NCBI GenBank assembly: GCA_016712625.1
Contig: JADJQQ010000004.1
Coordinates: 1-64,000 of the forward strand
Length of the DNA stretch: 64,000 bases
Direction of reading: 5' to 3'
From: Candidatus Competibacteraceae bacterium
GTDB lineage: Bacteria; Pseudomonadota; Gammaproteobacteria; Competibacterales; Competibacteraceae
The notes beneath the pieces were generated by a model. That model did not search any database and had not been told where the DNA came from. It was given only the letters and a program-made list of their open reading frames with translations. A program made the position numbers and the translations under genes. Below, piece by piece: positions 8,182 to 16,941 of the stretch. Positions within the stretch are counted from its first letter, which is position 1; the number at the start of each line of letters is the position of its first letter.

Positions 8182-9848
8182 ATGACCCTGCGTGAAAACA
8201 ACCTCCGCAAGCTGGAGCAGGGTGTTTACGACGTGCTGATCGTCGGCGGCGGCATCAACGGCGCGGTCTCGGCGGCGGCCTTGGCTGGCAAAGGGCGCAG
8301 GTAGCGCTGATCGACCAGCGCGATTTCGCCGGCTTTACCAGCCAGCAATCGTCGAACCTGGCGTGGGGCGGGATCGAGTATTTGGAAAGCGGTGATTACG
8401 GCTTGGTCAGAAAGCTCTGTCTGAGCCGCAATCATCTGATCGACAGCTATCCGTCCCGCGTCAAGGAAATCCGTTTCTTTGCCACCATCGACCGAGGGTT
8501 TCGCTGGTCGCCGTTGTTTCTGTGGGCGGGTACTTGGGTGTATTGGCTGTTCGGCAACGGCTTTACCCGCCTCCCGCGCTTGCTCCTAAAACGAACGATT
8601 CAGCGCGAGGAGGAAGTCATCGATATTCGCAACGCCGCTGGCGGGTTCGAGTATTCCGATGCGTATCTGTGCGATAACGATTCCCGCTTCGTGTTTCAGT
8701 TCGTGCGCTCGGCGATGGATCGCGGCGGCATCGCCGCCAATTACGTCGAGTCGCTCGGCTCCCGGCGGGAGGATGGCGTCTGGCGCACCCGCGCCCGCGA
8801 TCTCAGCACTGGCCACACCTTCGAAATCCGCGCCAAGGTGCTGATCAACGCCGCCGGGCCGTTCGTGGACGAATTGAATCAATTGAGTGGCGAGCAGACC
8901 GAGCACCACCATTTGTTTTCCAAGGGCATCCATTTGATCGTGCCTCAGATCACGCCCAATGCGCGGATTCTGACCTTTTTCGCCGACGACGGCCGCTTGT
9001 TTTTCGCCATTCCGATGGGAGCGCGCACCTGCATCGGCACCACCGATACCCGCGTTGACAGTCCTTTTACCGAGGTGATCGATGAAGACCGCCAGTTTGT
9101 GTTGGATAACATCAACAAACGGCTGCGCTTGCCGCAACCCTTGACCCGCGCCGACATTATCGCCGAACGCTGTGGGGTGCGCCCGCTGGTGGTCAAGACC
9201 CAAGGCGAGAATCAGTCCCGCGACTGGTTGCAGTTATCCCGCAAGCACGAAATCGACATCAATCGCGAACGGGCGCATCTGAGTATTTTCGGCGGCAAGC
9301 TGACCGATTGCGTCAATGTTGGCAACGAGGTCGCCGATATCGTGGAAAGTTTGGGGATCGCGTTGCCGCACCGCCGCTATAAATGGTATGGCGAACCGCA
9401 TCGCTCGGTGCGGGAAGAATACCTGCATCAAGCGCAATTAATGCATTTAGACAGCTACACTTTTCCCGGAGCAATGGAGAGCCTCACCAGTCGGCTGTGG
9501 CGGCGCTACGGCGATAAAGCGCTCCGGCTGCTGGAAGACATTCGAGAAGACCCCCGTCAGGCTGAGGTGTTGATCCAAGGGACCGAATACCGCCGCTGCG
9601 AGATCGGCTTGGCCCAGCGTCAGGAAATGATCGTCAAGCTCGAAGATTTTCTGCGGCGGCGCTCCAAGATCGCACTCGTCGTGCATCGAGATGCCATTCG
9701 GCGCGCGCCCGGTTTGATGGAAGCCTGCGAGATGCTGTTTGGCGCTCAAGCGCAAGAGAAATTCGATGAATACTTTCAAGAACTATCCCTAATGGAAAAG
9801 GCCGAGCAACCCATGCAACAAGCCGCGACAGGCGCGCCATGCAATTAA
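8182..9848 (+). CDS. glpD: Aerobic glycerol-3-phosphate dehydrogenase; one frameshift as sequenced
   Basis: The start MTLRENNLRKLEQGVYDVLIVGGGINGA gives the N-terminal FAD dinucleotide fold. The frame breaks after AALAGKG at the GGG of 8293-8295; one added G gives AQVALIDQRDFAGFTSQQSSNLAWGGIEYL, the expected family sequence, and the rest is intact. Further landmarks are VLINAAGPFVDELNQ, FAIPMGARTCIGTTDTRVDSPF and ISIFGGKLTD-like LSIFGGKLTDCVNVGNE. The flavoenzyme oxidises glycerol 3-phosphate to dihydroxyacetone phosphate and passes electrons to quinone at the inner membrane. The last ten bases overlap glpS. Confidence 0.93.
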
Positions 9849-10939
9849 CCCTGGCAGGCGTCGCCAAGCGTGTCGGCGCGGCCATGCACCTGTATCCGCT
9901 GGATTTCGCCTTGCAATCGCGCGCGGTCACGGTGCTGCTGGGCGCGACCCAGGCCGGTAAGACCACCCTGATGCGCTTGATGGCGGGATTGGACGCGCCC
10001 AGTCAAGGCCGGGTTTTGGTGGATGGCCACGATGTGACCGGATGGCCGGTGCGCGAGCGTAACGTGGCGATGGTTTATCAGCAATTCATCAATTACCCCT
10101 CGATGCGGGTATTCGATAACATCGCTTCGCCGCTCAAACTGCGCGGCGGCCTCGACCGCGCCGCCATTGACCGGCGGGTGCGGGAGCTGGCGGCCAAGCT
10201 GCACATTGATCCCTTTCTTGACCGGCTGCCCGCCGAATTGTCGGGTGGCCAGCAGCAACGGGTGGCGCTGGCCCGCGCCTTGGCCAAGGAAGCCCCATTG
10301 ATGTTGTTGGACGAGCCGCTGGTCAATCTCGATTACAAATTGCGCGAGGAATTGCGCGAGGAATTATCGGCGCTGTTTGCCAGCGGCGATTCGACCGTGG
10401 TTTACGCCACCACCGAACCGACCGAGGCGCTGCTGCTGGGGGGTTATACCGCGGTGCTGGATGCGGGCGAACTGCTGCAATACGGCCCGACCGCCGAAGT
10501 GTTTCACCGGCCGCGCTCGATCCGGGTGGCTCGCGCCTTCAGCGATCCGCCGATCAATCTGCTGGCGGGACACGCCGTGGCGTCCGAGATTCAGTTGACC
10601 GACGGCGCGCGGCTGACTGTGTCGTTGCCGACGGACGCGATACCAGCCGATGCCACCGAAGCTGGCGTTACGGCCGGCATCCGCGCTGGCGCGTTGCGGG
10701 TGCATTCGCAACCTGGCGACGTGGCTCTGGCCGGTCGGGTGGAATTGGCCGAGATTTCCGGTTCTGACACCTTTGTCCATGTCGCGGCGACGGTCGGGCC
10801 GCTAGTCGCGCAACTGACCGGCGTGCATGACTTCCAACTCGGCGCGCCGATTACTTTGTATGCCGATCCGGCGCGGATCTATGTGTTCGATTCGCGCGGC
10901 GCGTTGTTAATAGCGCCTGACTTTCCAGGAGCGCGCTGA
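9839..10939 (+). CDS. glpS: Glycerol ABC transporter ATPase GlpS
   Basis: 366 residues, a MalK/UgpC-type ATPase with a C-terminal regulatory domain. Walker A is GATQAGKTTL around 35-44, the Q-loop MVYQQF, the ABC signature LSGGQQQR and Walker B LMLLDEPLVNLD. The switch (H-loop) histidine is replaced: VVYATTEPTEAL has threonine where other members read THDQ. Gene order after glpD matches the glpDSTPQUV operon described in Rhizobium leguminosarum, where GlpS and GlpT are the two ATPases. It overlaps glpD and is one base from glpT. Its partner carries the complementary defect, discussed in the findings. Confidence 0.9.
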   Translation: MQLTLAGVAKRVGAAMHLYPLDFALQSRAVTVLLGATQAGKTTLMRLMAGLDAPSQGRVLVDGHDVTGWPVRERNVAMVYQQFINYPSMRVFDNIASPLKLRGGLDRAAIDRRVRELAAKLHIDPFLDRLPAELSGGQQQRVALARALAKEAPLMLLDEPLVNLDYKLREELREELSALFASGDSTVVYATTEPTEALLLGGYTAVLDAGELLQYGPTAEVFHRPRSIRVARAFSDPPINLLAGHAVASEIQLTDGARLTVSLPTDAIPADATEAGVTAGIRAGALRVHSQPGDVALAGRVELAEISGSDTFVHVAATVGPLVAQLTGVHDFQLGAPITLYADPARIYVFDSRGALLIAPDFPGAR

Positions 10940-10940
10940 C

Positions 10941-12065
10941 GTGGCCCGCATCGATCTCGATCTCGCCCATTCCTATCTGTCCGATCCGAAGCAAGACAGC
11001 GATTACGCGCTGTTGCCGCTGCAAATGAGCTTTGTCGATGGCGGTGCTTATGCGCTGCTGGGGCCGTCCGGTTGCGGCAAAACCACGCTGCTCAATATCA
11101 TTTCCGGTCTGGTGCGGCCCTCGCAAGGTGCTGTCCGCTTCGACGGCGCGGATATGACCGCGCGCAGCCCGCAGGAGCGCAACATCGCTCAGGTGTTTCA
11201 GTTTCCGGTGGTCTACGACACCATGACGGTGGCCGACAACCTGGCCTTTCCGCTGCGCAATCGCGGCGTCGCTCCGGATCGGATCAAGACCCGCGTCGGC
11301 CGGATCGCCGAAATGCTGGAATTGAGCGGCCAACTCAACCAACGCGCCGCTCACCTCGCCGCCGACGCCAAGCAGAAGATTTCGCTGGGGCGCGGGTTGG
11401 TGCGCGAGGATGTCAGCGCGGTGCTGTTCGACGAGCCGCTGACGGTGATCGACCCGCATCTGAAGTGGCAACTGCGCCGCAAGCTCAAGGAAATCCACCA
11501 CGAGTTGAAATTGACCTTGATTTACGTCACCCACGATCAGGTCGAGGCGCTGACCTTCGCGGATCAGGTGGTGGTGATGACGCGCGGCCAAGCAGTGCAG
11601 ATCGGTACGGCCGCCGAATTATTCGAACGGCCGCGGCATCGGTTCGTCGGTCATTTCATCGGCTCGCCGGGCATGAATTTTATACCGGCGCGCTGGCGGG
11701 AGGGGGCGATAGAAGTGGCTGGCCACCGGTTGCCGATCGCCCCAGCGCTGGCCGAACGGTTGAGCGCGGCCGGCGAATTTATGCTGGGGATTCGACCGGA
11801 GTATGTGACGCAGACCGAAGCGGGTGCGTCGGGCGCATTGCCCGTTGAAGTGAGCCAGGTTCAGGACATCGGCACCTATTGGCTGCTGGCGGCCCGCGCT
11901 GGAGAAACAGTGTTGCGGGCGCGGTTGAATCTGGCCAGCGCCGCGCCGGACGTCGGAGCGACCGTTTGGCTGAAGGTGCTAGGGCCGCATAGCTGTTTCT
12001 ACGGCGGCGACCAACAGCTGATTGCCGCCGGTGTGGAGCCGGAACAACCCGGAGCGAGCGCATGA
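10941..12065 (+). CDS. glpT: Glycerol ABC transporter ATPase GlpT
   Basis: 374 residues from a GTG start one base after glpS. Walker A is GPSGCGKTTLLN, Q-loop VFQFPVVYDTM, Walker B AVLFDEPLTVID, and the H-loop histidine is present (YVTHDQVEALTF). The ABC signature is not canonical: LAADAKQKISLGRG sits where LSGGQ is expected (11355-11375). A C-terminal TOBE-like domain follows (MLGIRPEYVT). It is the second ATPase of the glycerol importer. The stop overlaps the glpP ATG (ATGA). This name follows the Rhizobium glycerol operon and should not be confused with the GlpT antiporter of enterics. Confidence 0.88.
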   Translation: MARIDLDLAHSYLSDPKQDSDYALLPLQMSFVDGGAYALLGPSGCGKTTLLNIISGLVRPSQGAVRFDGADMTARSPQERNIAQVFQFPVVYDTMTVADNLAFPLRNRGVAPDRIKTRVGRIAEMLELSGQLNQRAAHLAADAKQKISLGRGLVREDVSAVLFDEPLTVIDPHLKWQLRRKLKEIHHELKLTLIYVTHDQVEALTFADQVVVMTRGQAVQIGTAAELFERPRHRFVGHFIGSPGMNFIPARWREGAIEVAGHRLPIAPALAERLSAAGEFMLGIRPEYVTQTEAGASGALPVEVSQVQDIGTYWLLAARAGETVLRARLNLASAAPDVGATVWLKVLGPHSCFYGGDQQLIAAGVEPEQPGASA

Positions 12066-12946
12066 AACCGATCAATCAAAAAGCCTGGTGGTTGGTGTTG
12101 CCGGTGTTCATCTGCGTCGCCTTTTCGGCGGTGCTGCCGCTGATGACCGTGGTCAATTATTCGGTGCAAGATATCATTTCGCCCGACCGGCGGGTGTTTG
12201 TCGGCACCGAATGGTTCGCGGCGGTGATGCGCGACGAGGAATTGCATTCCGCGCTGTGGCGGCAGTTGACTTTCTCACTGGCGGTGCTGGCGGTGGAAAT
12301 CCCGCTTGGCATTGCACTTGCGCTGTCGATGCCCGCGCGCGGTTGGCAAGCGTCGGCCGCTTTAGTGCTGGTGGCGCTGTCGCTGCTGATCCCGTGGAAC
12401 GTGGTCGGCACTATCTGGCAGATTTATGGCCGCGCCGACATCGGCCTGCTGGGGGCGGCGCTGGCGTGGCTTGGCGTCGATTACAGTTACACCGGCGACG
12501 CCACCGACGCCTGGATCACCGTGCTGGTGATGGACGTGTGGCACTGGACGCCGCTGGTGGCGCTGCTGTGCTACGCGGGCTTGCGCAGCATTCCCGATGC
12601 CTACTATCAGGCTGCCCGCATCGACGGGGCCAGCCGGTTCGCGGTGTTCCGCTACATTCAGTTACCCAAGATGCGGGGTGTGTTGATGATCGCGGTGTTG
12701 CTGCGGTTCATGGACAGCTTCATGATCTACACCGAACCGTTCGTGCTCACCGGCGGCGGGCCGGGCAACGCTACCACCTTCCTATCGCAATACCTGACCC
12801 AGAAAGCGGTCGGCCAGTTCGATTTGGGGCCAGCCGCCGCGTTTTCGCTGATTTATTTTCTGATTATCCTGCTGCTGTGTTTCATCCTCTACAACTGGAT
12901 GCAGCGGGTCGGCACGGCGGACCCGGAGGGCGCGAGCCATGAATGA
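12062..12946 (+). CDS. glpP: Glycerol ABC transporter permease GlpP
   Basis: 294 residues with six predicted membrane spans, beginning INQKAWWLVLPVFICVAFSA and typical of MalF/UgpA-type permeases. The cytoplasmic EAA loop reads AGLRSIPDAYYQAARIDGAS and couples to the ATPases. It overlaps both neighbours by 4 and 8 bases, so it belongs to the glycerol transporter operon. It forms half of the membrane channel with GlpQ. Confidence 0.9.
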   Translation: MKPINQKAWWLVLPVFICVAFSAVLPLMTVVNYSVQDIISPDRRVFVGTEWFAAVMRDEELHSALWRQLTFSLAVLAVEIPLGIALALSMPARGWQASAALVLVALSLLIPWNVVGTIWQIYGRADIGLLGAALAWLGVDYSYTGDATDAWITVLVMDVWHWTPLVALLCYAGLRSIPDAYYQAARIDGASRFAVFRYIQLPKMRGVLMIAVLLRFMDSFMIYTEPFVLTGGGPGNATTFLSQYLTQKAVGQFDLGPAAAFSLIYFLIILLLCFILYNWMQRVGTADPEGASHE

Positions 12947-13751
12947 AGCGCGCTTCCGTTGGCGGACGCTGTTTTTGATCGCTTATCTGCTCTTCGCGCT
13001 GCTGCCGATCTACTGGATGGTCAATATGAGCTTCAAGACCAACCAGGAAATTCTGGCCAGCTTCACGCTGTTGCCGCAGCAGTTCACCTGGGCCAACTAC
13101 GCGACCATTTTCACCGATGCATCCTGGTATTCCGGTTATATCAATAGCTTGATCTACGTCGCCATCAACATGGCGATTTCGATTACGGTGGCGTTGCCCG
13201 CCGCTTACGCCTTCTCGCGCTATTCCTTCATCGGCGACAAGCACGTTTTTTTCTGGCTGTTGACCAACCGAATGACCCCGCCCGCCGTGTTTCTGCTGCC
13301 ATTTTTCCAGCTCTACACCACGCTGGGACTGATGGATACCCACATCGCGGTGGCGCTGGCGCATCTGGTGTTCAACGTGCCGCTGGCGGTGTGGATTCTG
13401 GAAGGCTTCATGTCCGGCATCCCGCGCGAGATCGATGAAACGGCTTACATCGACGGCTACTCGTTCCCGCGTTTTTTCCTGACCATCTTCTTGCCGCTGA
13501 TTAAATCCGGGGTCGGCGTGGCGGCGTTCTTCTGCTTCATGTTCAGTTGGGTGGAACTGCTGCTGGCGCGGACGCTGACCAGCGTGGACGCCAAGCCCAT
13601 CGTCTCGGTGATGACCCGCACCGTGTCCGCGTCCGGGATGGATTGGGCGGTGCTGGCGGCGGCGGGCACGCTGACCATTTTGCCGGGCGCGGTGGTGATC
13701 TGGTTCGTGCGCCACTACATCGCCAAGGGCTTCGCGATGGGGAGGGTGTGA
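12939..13751 (+). CDS. glpQ: Glycerol ABC transporter permease GlpQ
   Basis: 270 residues with six membrane spans, MalG/UgpE type. The N-terminal span (FLIAYLLFALLPIYWMVNMS) and the EAA loop FMSGIPREIDETAYIDGYS are typical; the loop contacts the ATPase pair. It overlaps glpP by 8 bases and its TGA shares a base with the next ATG. GlpQ here means the ABC permease, not glycerophosphodiester phosphodiesterase. Confidence 0.9.
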   Translation: MNEARFRWRTLFLIAYLLFALLPIYWMVNMSFKTNQEILASFTLLPQQFTWANYATIFTDASWYSGYINSLIYVAINMAISITVALPAAYAFSRYSFIGDKHVFFWLLTNRMTPPAVFLLPFFQLYTTLGLMDTHIAVALAHLVFNVPLAVWILEGFMSGIPREIDETAYIDGYSFPRFFLTIFLPLIKSGVGVAAFFCFMFSWVELLLARTLTSVDAKPIVSVMTRTVSASGMDWAVLAAAGTLTILPGAVVIWFVRHYIAKGFAMGRV

Positions 13752-14059
13752 TGTTCGCCTGGATGGTGTGGACCACGCCGGTCGCGGTGTTTTTCTGTTG
13801 CATCGCTTTAATGCTGATTGGCATGACAGTATGGGAAATCAAATCGCCGACCTTGTTGCGCAAGGGTTTTCTACCGATCGCGACGACCCGCGGCGACCGG
13901 CTGTTCATCGGCCTGCTGACGGCGGCTTATCTGAATCTCGGTTTCATCGGCTTGGCGGGCAAGTTGGCTGAATGGTTGTCGCTGGAGCAGGAACCGAGCA
14001 TCTGGATCAGCTTCGTGATTTCAATGGCCGTGCTGGTGCTGATTCTGCGGCGCGGCTGA
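13751..14059 (+). CDS. glpU: DUF2160 small membrane protein of the glycerol transporter operon (GlpU-like)
   Basis: 102 residues, starting MFAWMVWTTPVAVFFCC at a TGATG overlap with glpQ. It has three hydrophobic segments (near 5-27, 50-72 and 83-98) separated by a basic stretch PTLLRKGFLPIATTRGDRLF, which matches DUF2160 proteins found between the permease and binding-protein genes of glycerol ABC operons. The role is unknown; its fixed position suggests an accessory membrane subunit. It is followed by a 106-base gap before glpV. Confidence 0.8.
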   Translation: MFAWMVWTTPVAVFFCCIALMLIGMTVWEIKSPTLLRKGFLPIATTRGDRLFIGLLTAAYLNLGFIGLAGKLAEWLSLEQEPSIWISFVISMAVLVLILRRG

Positions 14060-14165
14060 AGTTTCGGGAATCCGGCCCAGTGCTTCCCCAGGGCCGTAGC
14101 GACCCGCGCACGACTCGTGGGGAAGAAGCGTATAACAGTCCATAACATGAGTGAGGAGAAGCACC

Positions 14166-15896
14166 ATGAAACTACGTCATACCGCGTTGGCTTTGGCCGT
14201 CGCTGGCGCATTGGCCGGGCCAGTCCACGCTGGCGAAGCCGAAGCTAAGAAATGGATCGACAGCGAATTTCAGCCGTCCACGTTGAGCAAGGAGCAGCAG
14301 CTAGCGGAGATGCAGTGGTTTATCGAGGCTGCCAAGAAGCTGCAAGCCAAGGGCGTGAAGGAAATCGCGGTGGTGTCGGAAACCATCACCACCCACGAAA
14401 TATGAGAGCAAGACGCTGGCCAAGGCTTTTACGGAGATTACCGGGATCAAGGTCAAGCACGATCTGATCCAGGAAGGCGATGTGGTTGAAAAGCTGCAGA
14501 CCTCCATGCAGTCCGATAAATCGATCTACGACGGCTGGATTTCTGATTCCGACCTGATCGGCACCCATTACCGCTACGGCAAGATCATGAATCTGAGCGA
14601 CTATATGGCGGGCGAGGGCAAGGACTACACCAATCCCGGCTTGGATCTCAAGGATTTCATCGGCACCAGCTTCACCACCGCGCCGGATGGCAAACTCTAT
14701 CAGCTGCCTGACCAGCAGTTTGCCAATCTGTACTGGTTCCGCGCCGACTGGTTCGCCCGCAAGGACTTGCAGGATAAATTCAAGGCCAAATACGGCTACG
14801 ATCTCGGGGTGCCGCTCAACTGGTCGGCTTACGAAGACATCGCCCAATTTTTCACCGACGACGTGAAGGAAATCGATGGCAAAAAAGTCTACGGCCACAT
14901 GGACTACGGCAAGAAAGACCCGTCGCTAGGCTGGCGCTTTACCGACGCTTGGCTGTCGATGGCGGGTACCGCCGACAAGGGCATTCCCAACGGCTTCCCG
15001 GTCGATGAATGGGGCATTCGGGTGGCTGAAGATCGTTGCGCGCCGGTCGGCGCGGCGGTCGCGCGCGGCGGCGCGGCCAACTCGCCGGCGGCGGTGTATG
15101 CGCTGACCAAGTACGTCGATTGGATGAAGAAATATGCCCCTAAGGAAGCCACCGGCATGACCTTCGGCGAAGCGGGTCCGGTGCCCGCGCAAGGCCAGAT
15201 TGCCCAGCAAATCTTCTGGTACACCGCCTTTACCGCCGATATGACCAAACCCGGTTTGCCGGTGGTGAACGCCAACGGCGCCCCGAAATGGCGGATGGCC
15301 CCTGGCCCGAATGGCCCATATTGGAAGGATGGGATGCAAAACGGTTATCAGGATGTCGGCTCCTGGACCTTCTTCAAGGATCAAGACCCGAATCGGACGG
15401 CGGCGGCTTGGCTCTATGCCCAATTCGTGACCTCGAAGACGGCTTCGTTGAAAAAAACCATCGTGGGGCTCACTCCGATCCGTGAGTCGGATATTCAATC
15501 GCAAGCGATGACTGATCTTGCGCCCAAACTGGGTGGCTTGATCGAGTTCTACCGCAGCCCGGCCCGCGTCGCCTGGACGCCGACCGGCGCCAACGTGCCC
15601 GACTATCCCAAACTGGCGCAACTGTGGTGGAAGAACGTGGCGCAGGCGGTTACGGGTGAAAAGACCCCGCAAGCGGCAATGGATAATCTCGCTGACGAGA
15701 TGGATCAGGTATTGGCCCGACTGGAACGCGCTGGCATGGCCGCTGCGCGCCCAAACTCAATGCCAAAAGCGATGCGGCGAAGTGGCTGAGCGACACCGGC
15801 GCGCCGTGGAAGAAGTTGGAGAATGAGAAACCCAAGGGTGAAACCATCGCTTACGATACGCTGCTGTCCGCTTGGAAAGCCGGTAAGGTGCGTTGA
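14166..15896 (+). CDS. glpV: Glycerol ABC transporter substrate-binding protein GlpV; two frameshifts as sequenced
   Basis: The ATG at 14166 is preceded by GAGGAGAAGC, a good ribosome site. A signal peptide (MKLRHTALALAVAGALAG, cut near VHA) leads the protein. The frame breaks at 14398-14400, where one A too many separates ETITTHE from YESKTLAKAFTEITGIKVKH, and again near 15739-15750, beyond which KLNAKSDAAKWLSDTGAPWK runs to the stop at 15894. Restored length is about 576 residues, as in GlpV-type binding proteins. It would capture glycerol in the periplasm for GlpPQ. A strong bidirectional terminator follows. Confidence 0.88.
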
Positions 15897-15955
15897 TGGG
15901 CGGTTAAGCGAACCTTCCGCGTGAAATTTCCGCTTGGCTGCATTTTGCCGCGCGG

Positions 15956-15990
15956 AAAATAAAAAAGGCGCGCTTCGGCGCGCCTTTCCT
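15956..15990. terminator. Bidirectional intrinsic terminator between glpV and aqpZ
   Basis: A seven-base-pair stem GGCGCGC / GCGCGCC with a TTCG tetraloop (15967-15984) is flanked by an A-tract on the left and TTTCCT on the right, so it can end both convergent genes. Confidence 0.85.
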
Positions 15991-16003
15991 GAGCTGATAA
16001 CGC

Positions 16004-16729
16004 TCAATCGTCGTTGGGCGCCATCCAGCGATAGAAGAAGCCAGCCAAGGCGGCGCCAACAATGGGCGCGACCCAGAACAGCCACAATTGCTGCAAAGCC
16101 CAGCCACCCACAAAGATCGCTTGGCTGGTGCTGCGCGCCGGGTTAACTGAAGTATTGGTCACCGGAATGCTGATCAAATGAATCAGGGTCAAACCCAAGC
16201 CGATGGCGATCGGCGCGAAACCGCCGGGGGCATTCTTATGGGTCGAACCTAGAATGATGATCAGGAACATGAAGGTCATCACGAGTTCGCAGATCAGCGC
16301 GGCGTTCATGCCGTACTTGCCCGGCGAGTGATCATCGAAGCCGTTGGCGGCAAAGCCGCTAGCCACTAGATCAAATCCTGGTTTGCCGGTGGCGATCATG
16401 TAGAGGATGGCAGCGCCGGCCAATCCGCCTAACACTTGAGCCACGATGTAAGGGAGTAGATCAGAGGTTGGGAAGCGGCCGCCAGCCCATAAACCCACCG
16501 ATACGGCCGGATTCAAGTGGCAACCGGAAACATGACCGATGGCATAGGCCATGGTCAGTACGGTCAAACCGAATGCCAACGACACGCCCACCAGGGCGAT
16601 GCCGATATTGAAGGTGCTAGGACCTACGGTAGCGACGAAAACGGCGGCAAGCACGGCACTGCCGCAGCCTCCCAGGACCAGCCAAAGGGTGCCGATAAAT
16701 TCAGCGGCAAGACGATTGGTTAGCGGCAT
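16004..16729 (-). CDS. aqpZ: Aquaporin Z
   Basis: About 241 residues from MPLTNRLAAEFIGTLWLVLGGCGSAVL; a start five codons upstream at 16744 (MEKAN) is also possible. Both NPA boxes are present (HLNPAVSVG and SVNPARST) within six membrane spans, and the GGCGS and TNTSVNPARS context is that of AqpZ water channels rather than GlpF. It is convergent with the glycerol transport operon, which may be chance, though a neutral-solute channel next to a glycerol importer is suggestive. Confidence 0.92.
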   Translation of the reverse strand: MPLTNRLAAEFIGTLWLVLGGCGSAVLAAVFVATVGPSTFNIGIALVGVSLAFGLTVLTMAYAIGHVSGCHLNPAVSVGLWAGGRFPTSDLLPYIVAQVLGGLAGAAILYMIATGKPGFDLVASGFAANGFDDHSPGKYGMNAALICELVMTFMFLIIILGSTHKNAPGGFAPIAIGLGLTLIHLISIPVTNTSVNPARSTSQAIFVGGWALQQLWLFWVAPIVGAALAGFFYRWMAPNDD

Positions 16730-16941
16730 ATTAGCTTTCTCCAAGTTGACTCAAAACAAATGTGTTAGCTCATACGTAAGTCTGCTGTATCATTTTCGTT
16801 GTTCATGCGGCGTTCATCAAGGACGGCTTTATAGTTGGCGCGCCTTTTGACACCTGAACGCTTCCCGAACAGCGCGTGAGAATAGCAGTCCCAACCGCGG
16901 AAATCTCGTAAAAATTTTCACAACCCTAGAAGGCGTTTCTA

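Noticed and set aside
12882..13715. 277-codon open frame on the minus strand opposite glpQ
   Set aside because: It is antisense to a well conserved permease, is rich in His/Arg/Gln as expected of a shadow frame in GC-rich DNA, and has no recognisable domain.
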